From positions 2,380,001-2,444,000 of the forward strand of contig CALZFC010000020.1 in NCBI GenBank assembly GCA_945643635.1: a DNA stretch of 64,000 nucleotides, in the 5' to 3' direction. The DNA comes from Allodiplogaster sudhausi (taxonomy: Eukaryota > Nematoda > Chromadorea > Rhabditida > Diplogasteridae). A program made the position numbers and the translations under genes. Positions 23,586 to 34,966 of the stretch are shown in pieces (positions within the stretch are counted from its first letter, which is position 1; every line of letters begins with the position of its first letter). Below the pieces are notes generated by a model, which saw only the letters and a list, made by a program, of their open reading frames with translations, was not told the DNA's origin and did no database searches.

Positions 23586-24117
23586 CTTTTTGACATAGGC
23601 AATCAATTGTGTGTATATTTTATTAGAAATGGAATGATAACAAATGTAGGGTAGTATTATTGTCCTGAAACAGGATGAATACCTCGTAATGAAGTTAAAT
23701 AACAATATTCAAATATATATGTGTGATAAGTGAATACTGCAAAATGCTACTTTGTGTCGCCGCAGAAATAGGGTCAATAGATCTAGAGTTTAATTATCTC
23801 GTGGCAATGGCATTGGCAATCAATGGCCCCGAACAAAGTAATAGCATCGTCGCACAGACCTCATTGCCTCTTTGGCACGGTCCCCCAACAGTCATATTTC
23901 TTGAACTGCGTAACGAGTATTTATCAGTAATATCGTTAACATGCCCAGCTTGCATATAATAGGATGGCCAAATGATAGCAATAATTTCCTAAAATAGGTT
24001 AACAATTTGATGATGACAAAGTCTCCTCACATAATATATCATTCGTTGGCGTGCCAACTTCATCTTTAGGAATGGTACTAATGTGAGACCGGGCATAATA
24101 GAGAGAGAGAGAGAGCG

Positions 24118-24148
<31 letters not shown>

Positions 24149-25641
24149 TAAGGGAAAAGTGAAAGAGGCGAAAAGAAGTGAGCAGTGCAAGCGGACTTTT
24201 TCAGTAATATGGACAGAGTGACTGGAAAACACTAGAGTCAAAATGTGAAAAAGTGAGAGAGAGAGAGAGAGAGACAGAGGAGGGGGGGAGATTTACTAAT
24301 AGTGAGATGTGTGTCAAACGAGGGGTGCAAACAGACAGACTAACAAACGTTTGTGAAAAATACCGGACATGAGATTGAGAAAAAGCTTGATTATGCAATA
24401 GTGGACTGAACCATCCGGAGACAGAAATTGCAATCCATCTCATTTACATATTATCCTAGATTTGAATAAAATGTTCCAGAAATTGCACTCTCTCTATCTC
24501 TCCGGCCATCTCTCGCCCTTGCTTTTTCTCTCTCTCTTTCTTGCTGTTTCTCGATATCTCTCTCTTCTTCTATCTCTCCCGCTCTGCTGCAGTAGAAGGC
24601 TTATCTTTTTGTTGAAAAAATATGTACGGCTCCGCAAGGAACAGGCGTTTATTAGCTAAACAAGAATTTTTCTTACCGAGTATTGCTGGACAAGATAATT
24701 AATCAGTCTCTTGTTAGGCAACACGAAAGAGTTTGAGGATCTATACGCACCTTCATCCAAGCAATTCTTGAGAGGCAAACTATTTGAGACGTAAATATTT
24801 AAGAAGATTATAATGGAGAAGAGACGGAAAATATCAAACATATATTAATTTATAATTGTTTAAAAATCCCGTAATAAAATGATTTCCACAAAAGAAACGA
24901 GACCACGTTTTCCGTAAAAATAGGGGAATCACAAGTACTAATTGTAAGAATTCTCAAACAAAACAGAAAAGAAATCATACTAATGCTGATGATTTCCCTA
25001 CTTATTACATCCATTATTTAAAGTATTCTTTCTGTCACGACTGTTGTCATGAACGTGGAATCTGTGGGTCAGGGTCAACTCTTGCACTGTTTTGAAGCCC
25101 AAGGGCATGTCTTCATTATTATAACATTTCGAAAACACTTTGCATCTAATATTCGAATTTTTACATGATTTTTGCAATAAATAATGAATATGAAAAGATT
25201 GATAGAGATAAAATAGCTATATGTTTGGTAATGTAACTTCTATGTAAATGCCATGAATTTCACGTTAGCAGATGTTATGCGTAATCTCAACCGGGAATCG
25301 TATTGAAATAAAAAAGAAATTAGGGTCATAGAAAATTATTGATGGTGAGAATTGTGGTTACTTTACTATGTCGAAAAAAAGATGAGTTAGTTCACGTGCT
25401 GAGTTGGAATAAAACATGTGGTTAGGACATGTCTACTTGTGAAAATTGCGATAAACAAAATATTTGTGGACAAGTTGAGTGCAAGTTTAACCCTATAAAA
25501 GCAAAAGAATGAGATGAATGAAATCATTTCACTCATTTCGCCGACGGCTGTTTCAAAGCCGCCTCTTCTCCCTTCTCTTTCTCATCACTCTCTCCATCTC
25601 TCCCCATCCCTGTTCTCTCTCACCTCCTCTGCTCTCTCGCC
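23586..25641. other. Duplicated non-coding block, then intergenic
   Basis: Positions 23.6-24.1 kb match 45.1-45.5 kb, and part matches the DNA just after the PUDP-like gene (TAATAGCATCGTCGCACA). GA/CT runs lie at 24107-24148 and 24256-24275. From about 24.6 kb the sequence is AT-rich with no supported gene, up to the membrane-protein start. Confidence 0.5.
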
Positions 25642-27404
25642 ATGCCGTATCGTCTCCTAGTTCTTGTTCTCCTATCGTTTCTTCTCGTCGAGCGAAGTTG
25701 CTTGGTGCGATTATATTTCCTGAATTTTCTTAGCTTTAATTTCTCGATTAAAATGAAATAATAAAAAAAATCCATAGAAATCGCTTTTCACAAAATAAAG
25801 TAAAAGAAAAAGTAAAATGCCAATTTACAGGCTACGCTGCCGTGCTTGGTGTCCAACGGTACAGCTGAGGAGGGTTGCGAGAGGGGCTGCGCCTTCTCCG
25901 CCCGCTTCCACCCCGAGGACAAGAAGGTCGACGTGACGGCCGAAGGCTGCCTGCATTAGCGTGGCGTCAGGATTGGCTGCGTGCTCTTCTCGTCCTACGA
26001 CGAAGATGAAGCTATCTTTAATTGTTCTTGCTTTTCTGAGAACTGCAACGGCGATGAGAACAAACAGCACTCGGTCTTTCTTTTTAGGATTTTTCTGGTT
26101 CCAGTGAATTGGAAGTCAATTATAAATTACGATTCATTTTTGACAGGATGAATTTTTGCTGAATATTGCCTACAACGGAATTTGCATGCAAATAATTTCT
26201 TCGAATCGCGTATTCGTATTTAAAGTGGAAGAAATGAGCTTATTTTTAGGAACTGTTGCGCCATCCACTAGAAAACACCTACAACGAATCGAAGGCTGAA
26301 CGGCATAAGGCGAGTTTGAGAGAGGAAACAGATTCAGAAAGCTTGTTAAAGGACTTATGCTCAGATTTCGCTGTACATCGCCGTCCCTGTATTCGTGGCT
26401 CTCGTCCTCGGCTTGGGCGTCGTTAGCAGTGAGCTGTTCGATTATACTGATAACGAATTATAATAATGATAAAAAGGGGCATAATGAATAGGAATGCCTT
26501 CAGTCGTTCTCTGCTACCGCGAGCGCCTTTGGCGCCGTCGCGGCGCCGCGCCCGCCCCTGACAAGCCTCGCGACACGGAGAGATGCGACCCGCTGAAGCG
26601 CGCCTCGCAATTTTTTCGACATCTGAAGTCGCGTGCTAAGGCTCGCTCTGCGGCGCACTCCTCAGAGAAGTCCGACCGGAACGCGCCCGCCCCGACTGGT
26701 TCCTTCGGTGACCTATTCAATCCTTCGGCGGAGAATGTGGTACAGCATTTCTCATGATTGGAGTTTAGAAAGAAGGTACTTGGGGTTTTGAGGGAGGGAT
26801 TGATTTTTTGAAGCGGAGCCCCTGAATTCCTGCTAGAGGTTCTCCACGATTCCTGATGGAAATGTTGGAATTGCAGGAGACGCAGGCCACGACAGAGACC
26901 ACTAATAGGATCGGAAACCAGACGGAAACCCAGACCCAGACACAAACCCAGATCCAAACCCAGACCCAAACCCAGACCACTGGCGCCACTCAGACCACGA
27001 CGGTCACGCAGACGAAAACTGGGGACACGGACACCTTCCAAGTTCATTGTCTCTTCTTTTCAAAAGGCACATCTTGGTATCTTGATTTTAACAATCATTA
27101 ATGAAAGCTTTAATTCAAGGCTGTGGTGCCGCTGAAGCCCAGAATGAAGACGAAGAAGGAGATCGAAAAGGAGAAGAAGGAAAAGAAAGAAAAGGAGAAG
27201 AAATTGAAGAAGGAAAAGATAGAAAAGGAAAAGGAGAAGAAGAGGAAGGAGAAAGAGCGGAAGAAAAAGAAAAAGACGACGAAAGAGGAGAAGGAAGATG
27301 AGGAGGAGAAGAAGGACGAGGAGGTCTTCGTCGATATCGCCGCCCCCGACGAGAATCTGCCCGTCTTCGGTCCGCTCCTGCCCGACCAGACACAGACGTT
27401 GTGA
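25642..27404 (+). CDS. Type I membrane protein with Cys-rich ectodomain and K/E-rich tail (copy I, in-frame UAG)
   Basis: Family not recognised. Exon 1 (25642-25704) encodes a signal peptide, MPYRLLVLVLLSFLLVERS. Exon 2 (from 25831) is Cys-rich (CLVSN, GCERGC, GCLH, IGCVLF, NCSCFSENCNG), resembling a small extracellular disulphide domain. An in-frame TAG at 25957 interrupts it. Exon 3 (from 26250) leads, through a likely GC donor (AAG|GCGAGT), to exon 4, a transmembrane segment (ISLYIAVPVFVALVLGLGVV). Exon 5 is basic and cytoplasmic (CYRERLWRRRG), exon 6 is a QT repeat, and exon 7 is a run of K/E ending in VFVDIAAPDENLPVFGPL. The stop is at 27402-27404 and AATAAA at 27471. The UAG makes this copy doubtful unless it is an error or is read through. 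Three partial copies follow in the window. Confidence 0.6.
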
Positions 27405-27470
27405 AGGCGGACGGCGGTTCTAACACGGCGAAATGAATTCCTCTCCTTCTACTGAATCTCTTCTCCTCTG

Positions 27471-27476
27471 AATAAA
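27471..27476 (+). terminator. Polyadenylation signal AATAAA
   Basis: Lies 67 bp after the stop of the membrane-protein gene and is conserved in the other copies (34391, 36187, 51336, approximate). Confidence 0.6.
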
Positions 27477-27639
27477 ATTGATTTCAATGTACAAAGCAAA
27501 ATAAGCATGGACCAAAATGGTTGATTAAAAAAAAAGATGAGCTACTGAAAGGCTCATCGCACATCTTATCTATCACTTAATTGTTAACAGAAACAATGAA
27601 TAGGAAGAGAGATTAACAAACTTTGGAGACGTCAACAAA

Positions 27640-28171
27640 CATCCACCACACGATGAAGAAAATGTTCGGGAGAGGGGGTCGGCGGAACACGAAGAGGCAA
27701 CACCCTGTAGGCCTCCTCTCCCTTCAGCATCGTAGACATCTTAACGATTTGCTCACAACTTTTAAAATTATGCGCAACCTGACTCCAATTGATCGCTCTC
27801 GCTTCTTCTCTCTTCCTTCCCAATACTCTGGTGGCCTTCGCGGTTATTCTCTCAAGATATCCCTTCCTCCCCTCAGATCTCTGCGTTCAAGACGATCATA
27901 TCTATCTTTCCGGGTTGTTAGACACTGGAACTATCTGCCACAACAAATCATTACAACCAACTCCCTATCATTTTTCCGCAGCTTTTGTCCCGACTCCTTA
28001 CTTTTAGTGTAATTTATTTGTTTTGATTTGTTCTCCCTTTTACTCGCCTTTTTCCCTTGAATTGCTTGACCCGTTCCTTGAATTGCTTGACCCGTCCCAT
28101 TGAATATCAATTACATTATGCATACATACTGCTCCTTAAACCGGTCAATGCGATAAACAAATTGAATTGAA
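27640..28171 (+). mobile_element. 5'-truncated non-LTR retrotransposon remnant (copy I)
   Basis: A frame of about 125 codons reads like the C-terminal end of a LINE reverse transcriptase: LLSLQHRRHLNDLLTTFKI, SRFFSLPSQYSGGLRGYSLK, YLSFRVVRHWNYLPQQI. The pattern R-x-x-hydrophobic...F-S/R-x-R-V-x-x-x-W-N-x-L-P is typical of jockey/CR1-like elements. It ends in short AT-rich repeats (AAATTGAATTGAA) that suit a LINE 3' end. Only the last few hundred bases are present. Confidence 0.7.
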
Positions 28172-29058
28172 CACTGTCTCTCACTGAAAAGAAAATGAGA
28201 AGTTTTAGTTCCATTAAGATTTCTTCTCTACTTTTATTCGATCCTGACCCGGAAGCCAAATATATTAGAAGTCATATATATTCGCCCGAAGAGCACGAAG
28301 AAGAGGGATCTCTTCTGGTCCCCCGGAAAGCAGGGGAATTTGTTCTGGAATCACAGCGTCAGTAATAAGTATTTATACTTATTACTTGTACACTTGTAGA
28401 TGAAGAAGCCTAAGAGGCAATTGCAAACCTGATTTACAGATTATTAAGGAAAGTCTAAGAAAACGAACGAGAAAATTCCTTCGGAATTGTTACCTTGGCT
28501 CTGTTGTTAATCATCTGATAGAAGCCTTTATTATGATAGGAAACTAGGAATAAATGTCTTTATTATTCACTTTCTTTCCCTTCTAATAACACTATTGCTT
28601 TCCTCCTGTTTGGCTAAATTATTTTGAATTGATTGTTCACTGGAGAGTCAAGCGATTGGAAAGGAAGGTAATCATTTTCTAAGGAATAAAATATTGCTAT
28701 TCAATTACTTTCTTCGTCCTGTCCGACAAGCAGAGAGGAGGGAAACTCGTTTGAAAGACAAAATGGGGAAGATAATGATGAAGCAGAAAGCGATTATAGG
28801 GAATGAAGAAGTAGCAGCAACGGCTACTTTTTCCCGTTTTTTTCTCTTTGTTTTTGAAGTTATCGAAGTTCTCGCTCGATATTTTGATCAAAAGATAATT
28901 CGATATCGAAATTAGTTTTCTTCAGCAACAATTCCAACGAGGAATTCAGCCCCATGCATTGTGTAAATCCGATTAGTCTTCATACTTTTCAAACATACTT
29001 TATTCCTTATGACATTACTGGGACTGAATGGATTTGGTGTTGGACGGGTGGGCGGAGT
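28172..29058. other. Duplicated flank joining the LINE remnant to the two-repeat protein gene
   Basis: Matches 51.96-53.7 kb (same orientation) and the reverse of 49.96-50.72 kb. Contains a 24-bp hairpin at about 28362-28385. AATAAA-like signals occur near 28551 and, for the minus-strand gene, near 29000. No confident gene. Confidence 0.55.
28362..28385. repeat. 24-bp hairpin (arms GTAATAAGTA / TACTTATTAC)
   Basis: Perfect 10-bp arms around a 4-nt loop. The same hairpin is at 37037-37060, 52156-52179 and, inverted, 50632-50655, next to block boundaries. Confidence 0.85.
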
Positions 29059-30209
29059 CTAGTCGAACTTGTAGCCCTTGCGAGCCTTGCGGGCGAGCAC
29101 GATGGTGGCGGGGTGGACGGCAGGCCCGATGATCTGGTTCTCCTTGCCGCCGAAGCCAGCCGAGCACTTCTCGTTGCGGACGTCGCACTGAAAATCATTG
29201 TTTTAGTCTAGAAGCGGAGCAATTTGGTGAATGGCTTGCCTTTCCCAAGGATCTGCTTTCCATTGAATGTGATGACAGCCGGCGAGATCGTCCTTGTGGT
29301 GGTTGACGTGCACGGGCACGAACTCGCGCTCCGTTCCAAAGACGAAGACCTCCTGAACGGAAAATGGGTACGGTAGGTCATTGGACGGGTCAAACAGTAA
29401 AATGGACTGACGGAGAAATGCTTCCAGTGGTAGTCGAAACCGCGGACGTGCTCGGAAAGGTTGACGAGCAGCTGCAGCGAGCCGACGTTTCCGGTGAACT
29501 CGCGGTTGACCCACGCGAAGTTGGCAGCGATCTGAAGAAGAATTATTATTATTTTCGACAGCAAACTTTTTAGTTAGAATTTGAATGCGACGATAGTCCA
29601 TCATACCTTGCCACCCTCGTTCCAGACGCGGCCCATAACAGGCCCGCCGGCCTGGTACCAGAGGGCCACGTACTGGTCGGGGTTCTGGCCGGGGATCCTG
29701 TCGAGGGTCTTGTCCAGAGCCCCTCACGAGCTGGCGGTTCTCTTCCAGCTTGGCGAAGCGGTCCGAGTACTTGATCCACTCGTACCAGTAGCCCAGCGAA
29801 TTGTGGTCGCCCTTGTACGTCAAGATCTGCAATAAAAGAAATTATGTGGGTTATGATTTTGAAATTAGTAGTTGCATAAAATTACATGTTATAATTTGAT
29901 GCTAAATGCCCACCTGAATCTGGCCGCCCAGATCCTTGGCGCCGGTGAGCTCAGCCTTCTTGTAGGGGAAGGAGCACTCGACGACTCCGCCGTTGTTCCA
30001 GGCGCGGCCGTGGATGGGCACGCCGTGCTTGTACCACAGAGCCACGTACTGGTTCTGCTCGCCCATAACCTTCACCGGAGCGTCCGGGAAAGGAGCGCCG
30101 ATTGGCTGAAAGGAAAAAGGGGATCAGAAGGGGAGATGGTTAGGTTCGAGGAGAAAGAGGAGGATACCTGGAAAGCCCAAGTGTCCTCCTTCGGTGGCGG
30201 GTTTAGCAT
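29059..30209 (-). pseudogene. Two-repeat W/N/G-rich protein, copy 1 (internal deletion and frameshift)
   Basis: Copy of the nine-exon gene described at 48356. The 5' exons are present (start ATG at 30209, second residue changed). A deletion then fuses the exon encoding LEENRQLV directly to the exon encoding [12 protein letters not shown]; the intact sister copies have the ends of exons 3 and 5, all of exon 4, and introns between them. The fusion is out of frame. It also shares with copy 2 a net one-base shift in the penultimate exon. Almost certainly non-functional. Confidence 0.75.
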
Positions 30210-31225
30210 GGCGCGAAGTAAGAAGAAGAAGTGAAGAGCAGCAGGGATACGAGAGATGGAGAGCTCTTGGTGAAGAGCGAAGTGAGGAAACTGCAGCGGC
30301 CGACCGCTTTTAAAGGGGCCGAAGGATGCAAATATGAACTTCAGCGGGTGGAAAAAGGTCGAAATTGCCAAATTTTACGAACTTTTGATGGAACTCACGT
30401 GATTTCTTCGAGTCTTCCTGAGTTCATTGACCTGAAAACAACGAAAATACGTGGAATTAGAATTATTCCTTCACTGATTGAGGTTTTTCCTCTATTGACT
30501 ATGCTAATTCGTTATTTGTTCTTTAAAATTGGAATAAGCGTGAAGAAAGGATCACTTCAAAAGCTTCGGAAGCATGGAAAATGAGGGTTCTACTTGCATT
30601 TCGAAGCTTCATAATTCTCCCATTTACAAGTGCAGCACTTTCTACGTGCTTTATGCAAATTTTATCAATAATACCGCTTCAAGAATAGATATTTATTATT
30701 CATCAATGAATTAGAGGAGAAGCGGATGATAATTAGCCATTCTTATTTCATATGGAGAATTATTAAGCTGACACCATGCTATTGGCCATTTATTACCCTG
30801 TGAATAACGTAGTAAACAAATTAATCAATGTGTCAGGAAATTCGAGTGGATGCTTTATTCGTGCAATCACAATTTCTATATGTAATATCACAAACCAGAA
30901 TCATTGATAATAATTGAAAGCACGAAAGTCTAGAACACGACCCTTCAATTGTTCTCGAAACCCTTTCCTCCTCTTCTTGCCCTTCGGAGCGTGTTTTCCG
31001 AATAAAGAACATTTATTCGATTGCGTTATTTCCATTAAATTGCGAGATTTCTTCTTTTTCTTCCTTATGGGACGACTGTGAAATGGAAGGTGAAAGGAGA
31101 AGTGGAGAGTTGATTGGCTGAGGGAAGGGAGAGTGAATCAGAGGTACGGGTACCCGTACCCGTACCCAGGGTACTGGTCATCTCAGTCTCGACTTCGCTC
31201 TCCGGTCTTCAGAGGAACTCCGAAG

Positions 31226-32279
31226 ATGGCCTACGTTTCCGCAGTCAGAATTCGCCGTTTTCCCTTTCCCTCAATCACTACTTCTTTTTTTCAACCAAGC
31301 ATTCGTTTGTTAAATTTATTTATTATAATCAAAATCTCTCCAAAAATCTGGACATTTATTTCTGAATAATGATTATATTTCCAATGCTTTCCGCCACAAC
31401 TGTTTGTTTTACACAGCTTCCTGCCGGTTATCGCCGCGAGGCGCCCGAGGAAATCTCGCGCCAGTACGGCAACCGCCCCGCCTTCTACGATGCCCAGAAC
31501 GGTATGGGTCTTTTAGATTTCACGCTCACTAAAAATTACATAATTAAATTTCAGGACTCTACTTCGATGGCAAGCGCGCTTACTACTACGAAGACCCGGA
31601 GCAGAGCCAGGCACCCGCTAACCAGCTCTTGCGGAGCCAGGGCAACCAGTATCAGGCACCCGCTCAACTGCTCCAGCAGGGCCACGGGTACCCCCGTCAA
31701 CCAGCACCAGAGCTACCAGTACCAGGCACCCGCTTACAACCTCCAGCAGGGTCAGGAGTACCTGCGCCAGGCTCCCGCCCACCAGCTCCAGCAGGGTCAG
31801 GGGTACCAGTACCAGGCACCCGCCTACAATCTCCAGCAGGGCCAGGGGTACCAGCAGGGATTCCCTGCTCAGCCCCAGCACCTGGAGTACATGGGAGAGG
31901 GATACGGCTCCCGCTACGAGGCGCCTGAGCACATCTCTCAGCAGTCCGCAAACCGCCCCGCCTTCTACGACGCGGAGCGCGGTTAGTTATAAATTATATT
32001 TAACTTGTAATTGAAATAAAATGAATAAAGTCATTGAACTTAATTGAGGCCTCTACTACGACGGCAAGCGCGCTTACTACAAGCCATCCAACCTCACCAC
32101 TGGCATCGAGGCCAATGCGATCAACGTCCTCCGTGTCGGCAACGGCACTGAGGTACTGTCATTTTTAAGATTTTGTACGCAAAGGGCAAGGCTCAGAAGT
32201 TCAATAATTAAACACTATTCTGCAGGGCAACCTCGAGGAGATCCGCCGTGTCGTGCCCTCGGTCTACCTCGGTCGCTAG
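31226..32279 (+). pseudogene. Q/Y/A/P-rich repeat protein, copy I (frameshifted, promoter replaced)
   Basis: Same exon layout as copy III at 56952. In exon 3 the frame changes at about 31690: upstream codons read QYQAPAQLLQQGHGYP, and downstream the correct protein continues in another frame (VNQHQSYQYQAPAYNLQQ). The 5' flank is also different. The TATA region present in copy III is missing, and the leader is joined directly to the end of the Tyr/Gly-rich gene. Likely a pseudogene, or an indel error. Confidence 0.7.
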
Positions 32280-32920
32280 ATTCCCCTTCACTCTTCCCTT
32301 GCTTTCCCCTTTCAACATCTTCCGTTCTCTCCCGAATAAATGCGTTGAGATGAATGGACTATTCGGAGAATAAAAGTGGAAAAAAGGCGAAGATGTCCAC
32401 AGTGAAATGTCTAATCTGCATCTTTTGATGATTCCTTCATGGTTATGGAAACACTGAAAATAGTTCACTTAAACAAGCGAATTCAACCTGTACGTTAAAT
32501 CGGAAAATGAACACTTTAAACTGAGTAACTCGTTTTTGCTTGATAGTGGGGAATCCAGAAGAAGGCCATGCAAAGTACACACAATATTGTTATCCGGCAC
32601 TTTTTGTTGAAAACTGATTACTCAATTAGATTCAGAATCGTTAGGCGAATGTTAACATGAACATGCGTCATAAGGTCTGATTTGGTGATTTCCTTTATCA
32701 ATGATAAAATCTCTTATGTTATTATTTGGGGATTTGCGTAGAGACAAAATAATGGTACAGGAGAAATTTCTTTAAAAATGTTAAAAATGAAATTAATTTT
32801 TTATAGGCAAAAACTGATAACTTCTTATCAAATGATTAGAAATTATCGATTTTTTAAAAGTAGCATCCGTATTCTTTAAGCAAACTAATGTGACATTTAA
32901 AATATTTTAGTTTTTCCTAG

Positions 32921-33041
32921 AACAAAAGGTATTAGCGAGGATGCATTTGGAAGCGTCCGAATCGTCCGAAACGTCCTTGGTGCCAAGACCTTGGGCTGGA
33001 CTGTATATGACAAGGAAAACTACCAAATGTTCTTTCGGAAG
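32921..33041 (+). pseudogene. Beta/gamma-crystallin-like exon, copy 1
   Basis: Between TTTTTCCTAG and a GTGCTC donor, 40 codons read EDAFGSVRIVRNVLGAKTLG then WTVYDKENYQMFFRKV. The spacing S-V-R-x-x, G-W-x-x-Y-D, N-Y resembles a beta/gamma-crystallin half-motif. I see no other exons of such a gene. The sequence right after it is the reverse complement of a protease leader exon, so this looks like a stranded exon. Confidence 0.4.
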
Positions 33042-33215
33042 GTGCTCCCTCTCTCCCTCTCTCTTTTCCTCGAGGAGAGGAAGAGAGAAAGCAGACAGCA
33101 GACGATGCAGAAGATCAGCCGCTTCATTGACCGCCTTACAATGATTGTACTGACTGTGAGACATTCAACTTCTGGAAGCACGCGCATAGTGCATTATGAT
33201 AAGAAGAAGCGGGGG
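33042..33215 (-). pseudogene. Orphan protease leader exon and GATA promoter, copy 1
   Basis: On the minus strand it reads the protease leader MKRLIFCIVCCLLSLFLSS, preceded by AGTGCATTATGATAAGAAG. No His, Asp or Ser exons follow. A nearly identical block occurs at 39.22-39.39 kb, and a shorter one at 58.82-58.88 kb. Confidence 0.7.
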
Positions 33216-33420
33216 GGGGGGGAGACACCACGTCTCCCTCCTCCCTAATCGATGACCACCCTTATGATAACGATGGCTTTTGCATAAAAGAAAAGAGAGT
33301 GATCAAGCTGTTTTGAAGAAATTTTTTACATACATACTTCATGGCAAACGGTAAGTCTGCTCTCTTCTTCCTCGCTCTCTCTCTCTCTCTCTATCTATCT
33401 TTTTATCAATCTCTCGAATC

Positions 33421-34325
33421 TCTCTCGCCGCGCCCGCCCCTGACAAGCCTCGCGATACGGAGAGAGGCGACCGGCTGAAAAAAGCCTCGGAATTTTTTCG
33501 ACGTCTGAAGTCGCGTGCTAAGGCTCCCTCTGCGGCGCACTCCTCAGAGAAGTCCGACCGGAACGCGCCCGCCCCGACTGGTTAATTCGGTGATCTATGC
33601 AATCCTTCGGCGGAGAATGTGGTACAGCATTTCTCATGATTGGAGTTTAGAAAGAAGGTACTTGGGGTTTTGAGGGAGGGATTGATTTTTTGAAGCGGAG
33701 CCCCTGAATTCCTGCTAGAGGTTCTCCACGATTCTTAATCGAAAGGTTGCAGGAGACGCAGGCCATGACGGAGACCACTAATCGGTTCGGAAACCAGACC
33801 CAGACCCAGACCCAGACCCCAACCCAAACCCAGACCCGGACCCAAACCCAGACACAGACCCAAACTCAAACCCAGACTGGTGGCACTCAGACCACGACGG
33901 TCACGCAGACGAGAACTGGTGGAACGGAGACCGTCCAGGTTCACTCTCGTTTTTTCCATAAGGCACATATTGGTATCTTGATTGTAGAAATAATGCTTGC
34001 TTGATCAAATAACAATCATTAATGAAAGCTTTAATTCAAGGCTGTGGTGCCGCTGAAGCCCGGAAAGAAGACGAAGAAGGAGATCGAAAAGGAGAAGAAG
34101 GAAAAGAAAGAAAAGGAGAAGAAATTGAAGAAGGAAAAGATAGAAAAGGAAAAGGAGAAGAAGAGGAAGGAGAAAGAGCGGAAGAAAAAGAAAAAGACGA
34201 CGAAAGAGGAGAAGGAAGAGGAGGAGGAGAAGAAGGACGAGGAGGTCTTCGTCGACATCGCCGCCCCCGACGAGAATCTGCCCGTCTTCGGTCCGCTCTT
34301 GCCCGACCAGACACAGACGTTGTGA
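33421..34325 (+). pseudogene. Membrane protein with K/E tail, copy II (5' truncated)
   Basis: Begins inside exon 5 (the AAPAPDKPRDTE region), lacks the signal peptide, ectodomain and transmembrane exons, and carries a TAA where copy I reads TGSFGDL. Exon 6 (QT repeat, 33749-33941) and exon 7 (K/E tail, 34042-34325) are open. Confidence 0.75.
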
Positions 34326-34559
34326 AGGCGGACGGCGGTTCTAACACGGCGAAATGAATTAATCTACTTCTACTGAATCTCTTCTCCTCTGAATAAAATT
34401 GATTTCAATGTACAAAGCAAAATAAGCATGGACCAAAATGGTTGATTAAAAAAAATGATGAGCTACTGAAAGGCTCATCGCACATCTTATCTATCACTTA
34501 ATTGTTAACAGAAACAATGAAAACATAGGAAGAGAGATTAACAAACTTTGGTGACGTCA

Positions 34560-34903
34560 ACAAACATCCACCACACGATGAAGAAAATGTTCGGGAGAGG
34601 GGGTCGGCGGAACACGAAGAGGCAACACCCCCTAGGCCTCCTCTCCCTTCAGCATCGTAGACATCTTAACGATTTGCTCACAACTTTTAAAATTCCTGAC
34701 TCCAATTGATCCCTCTCGCTTTTTCTCTCTTCCTTCCCAATACTCTGGTGGCCTTCGCTGTCATTCTCTCAAGCTATCCCTTCCTCACCTCATATAGATC
34801 ATGTCTCTCTTTTCGGGTTGGTAGAGACTGGAACAATCTGCCACGACAAATCACTACAACCAACTCCCTATCATTTTCCGCAGCTTTTGTTCCGACTCCT
34901 TTC
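34560..34903 (+). mobile_element. Non-LTR remnant, copy II (also 3' truncated)
   Basis: Same remnant as at 27640. It is cut at about 34903, where it is joined to intron 2 of another membrane-protein copy. Confidence 0.65.
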
Positions 34904-34966
34904 TTCAAATAATTTCTTCGAATCGCGTATTCATATTTAAAGTGGAAGAAATGAGCTTATTTTTAG

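Noticed and set aside
26514..27047. Minus-strand 177-codon frame opposite the membrane-protein gene (also at 35.2 kb)
   Set aside because: Antisense shadow; the LGLGLGL run is the complement of the QT repeat.
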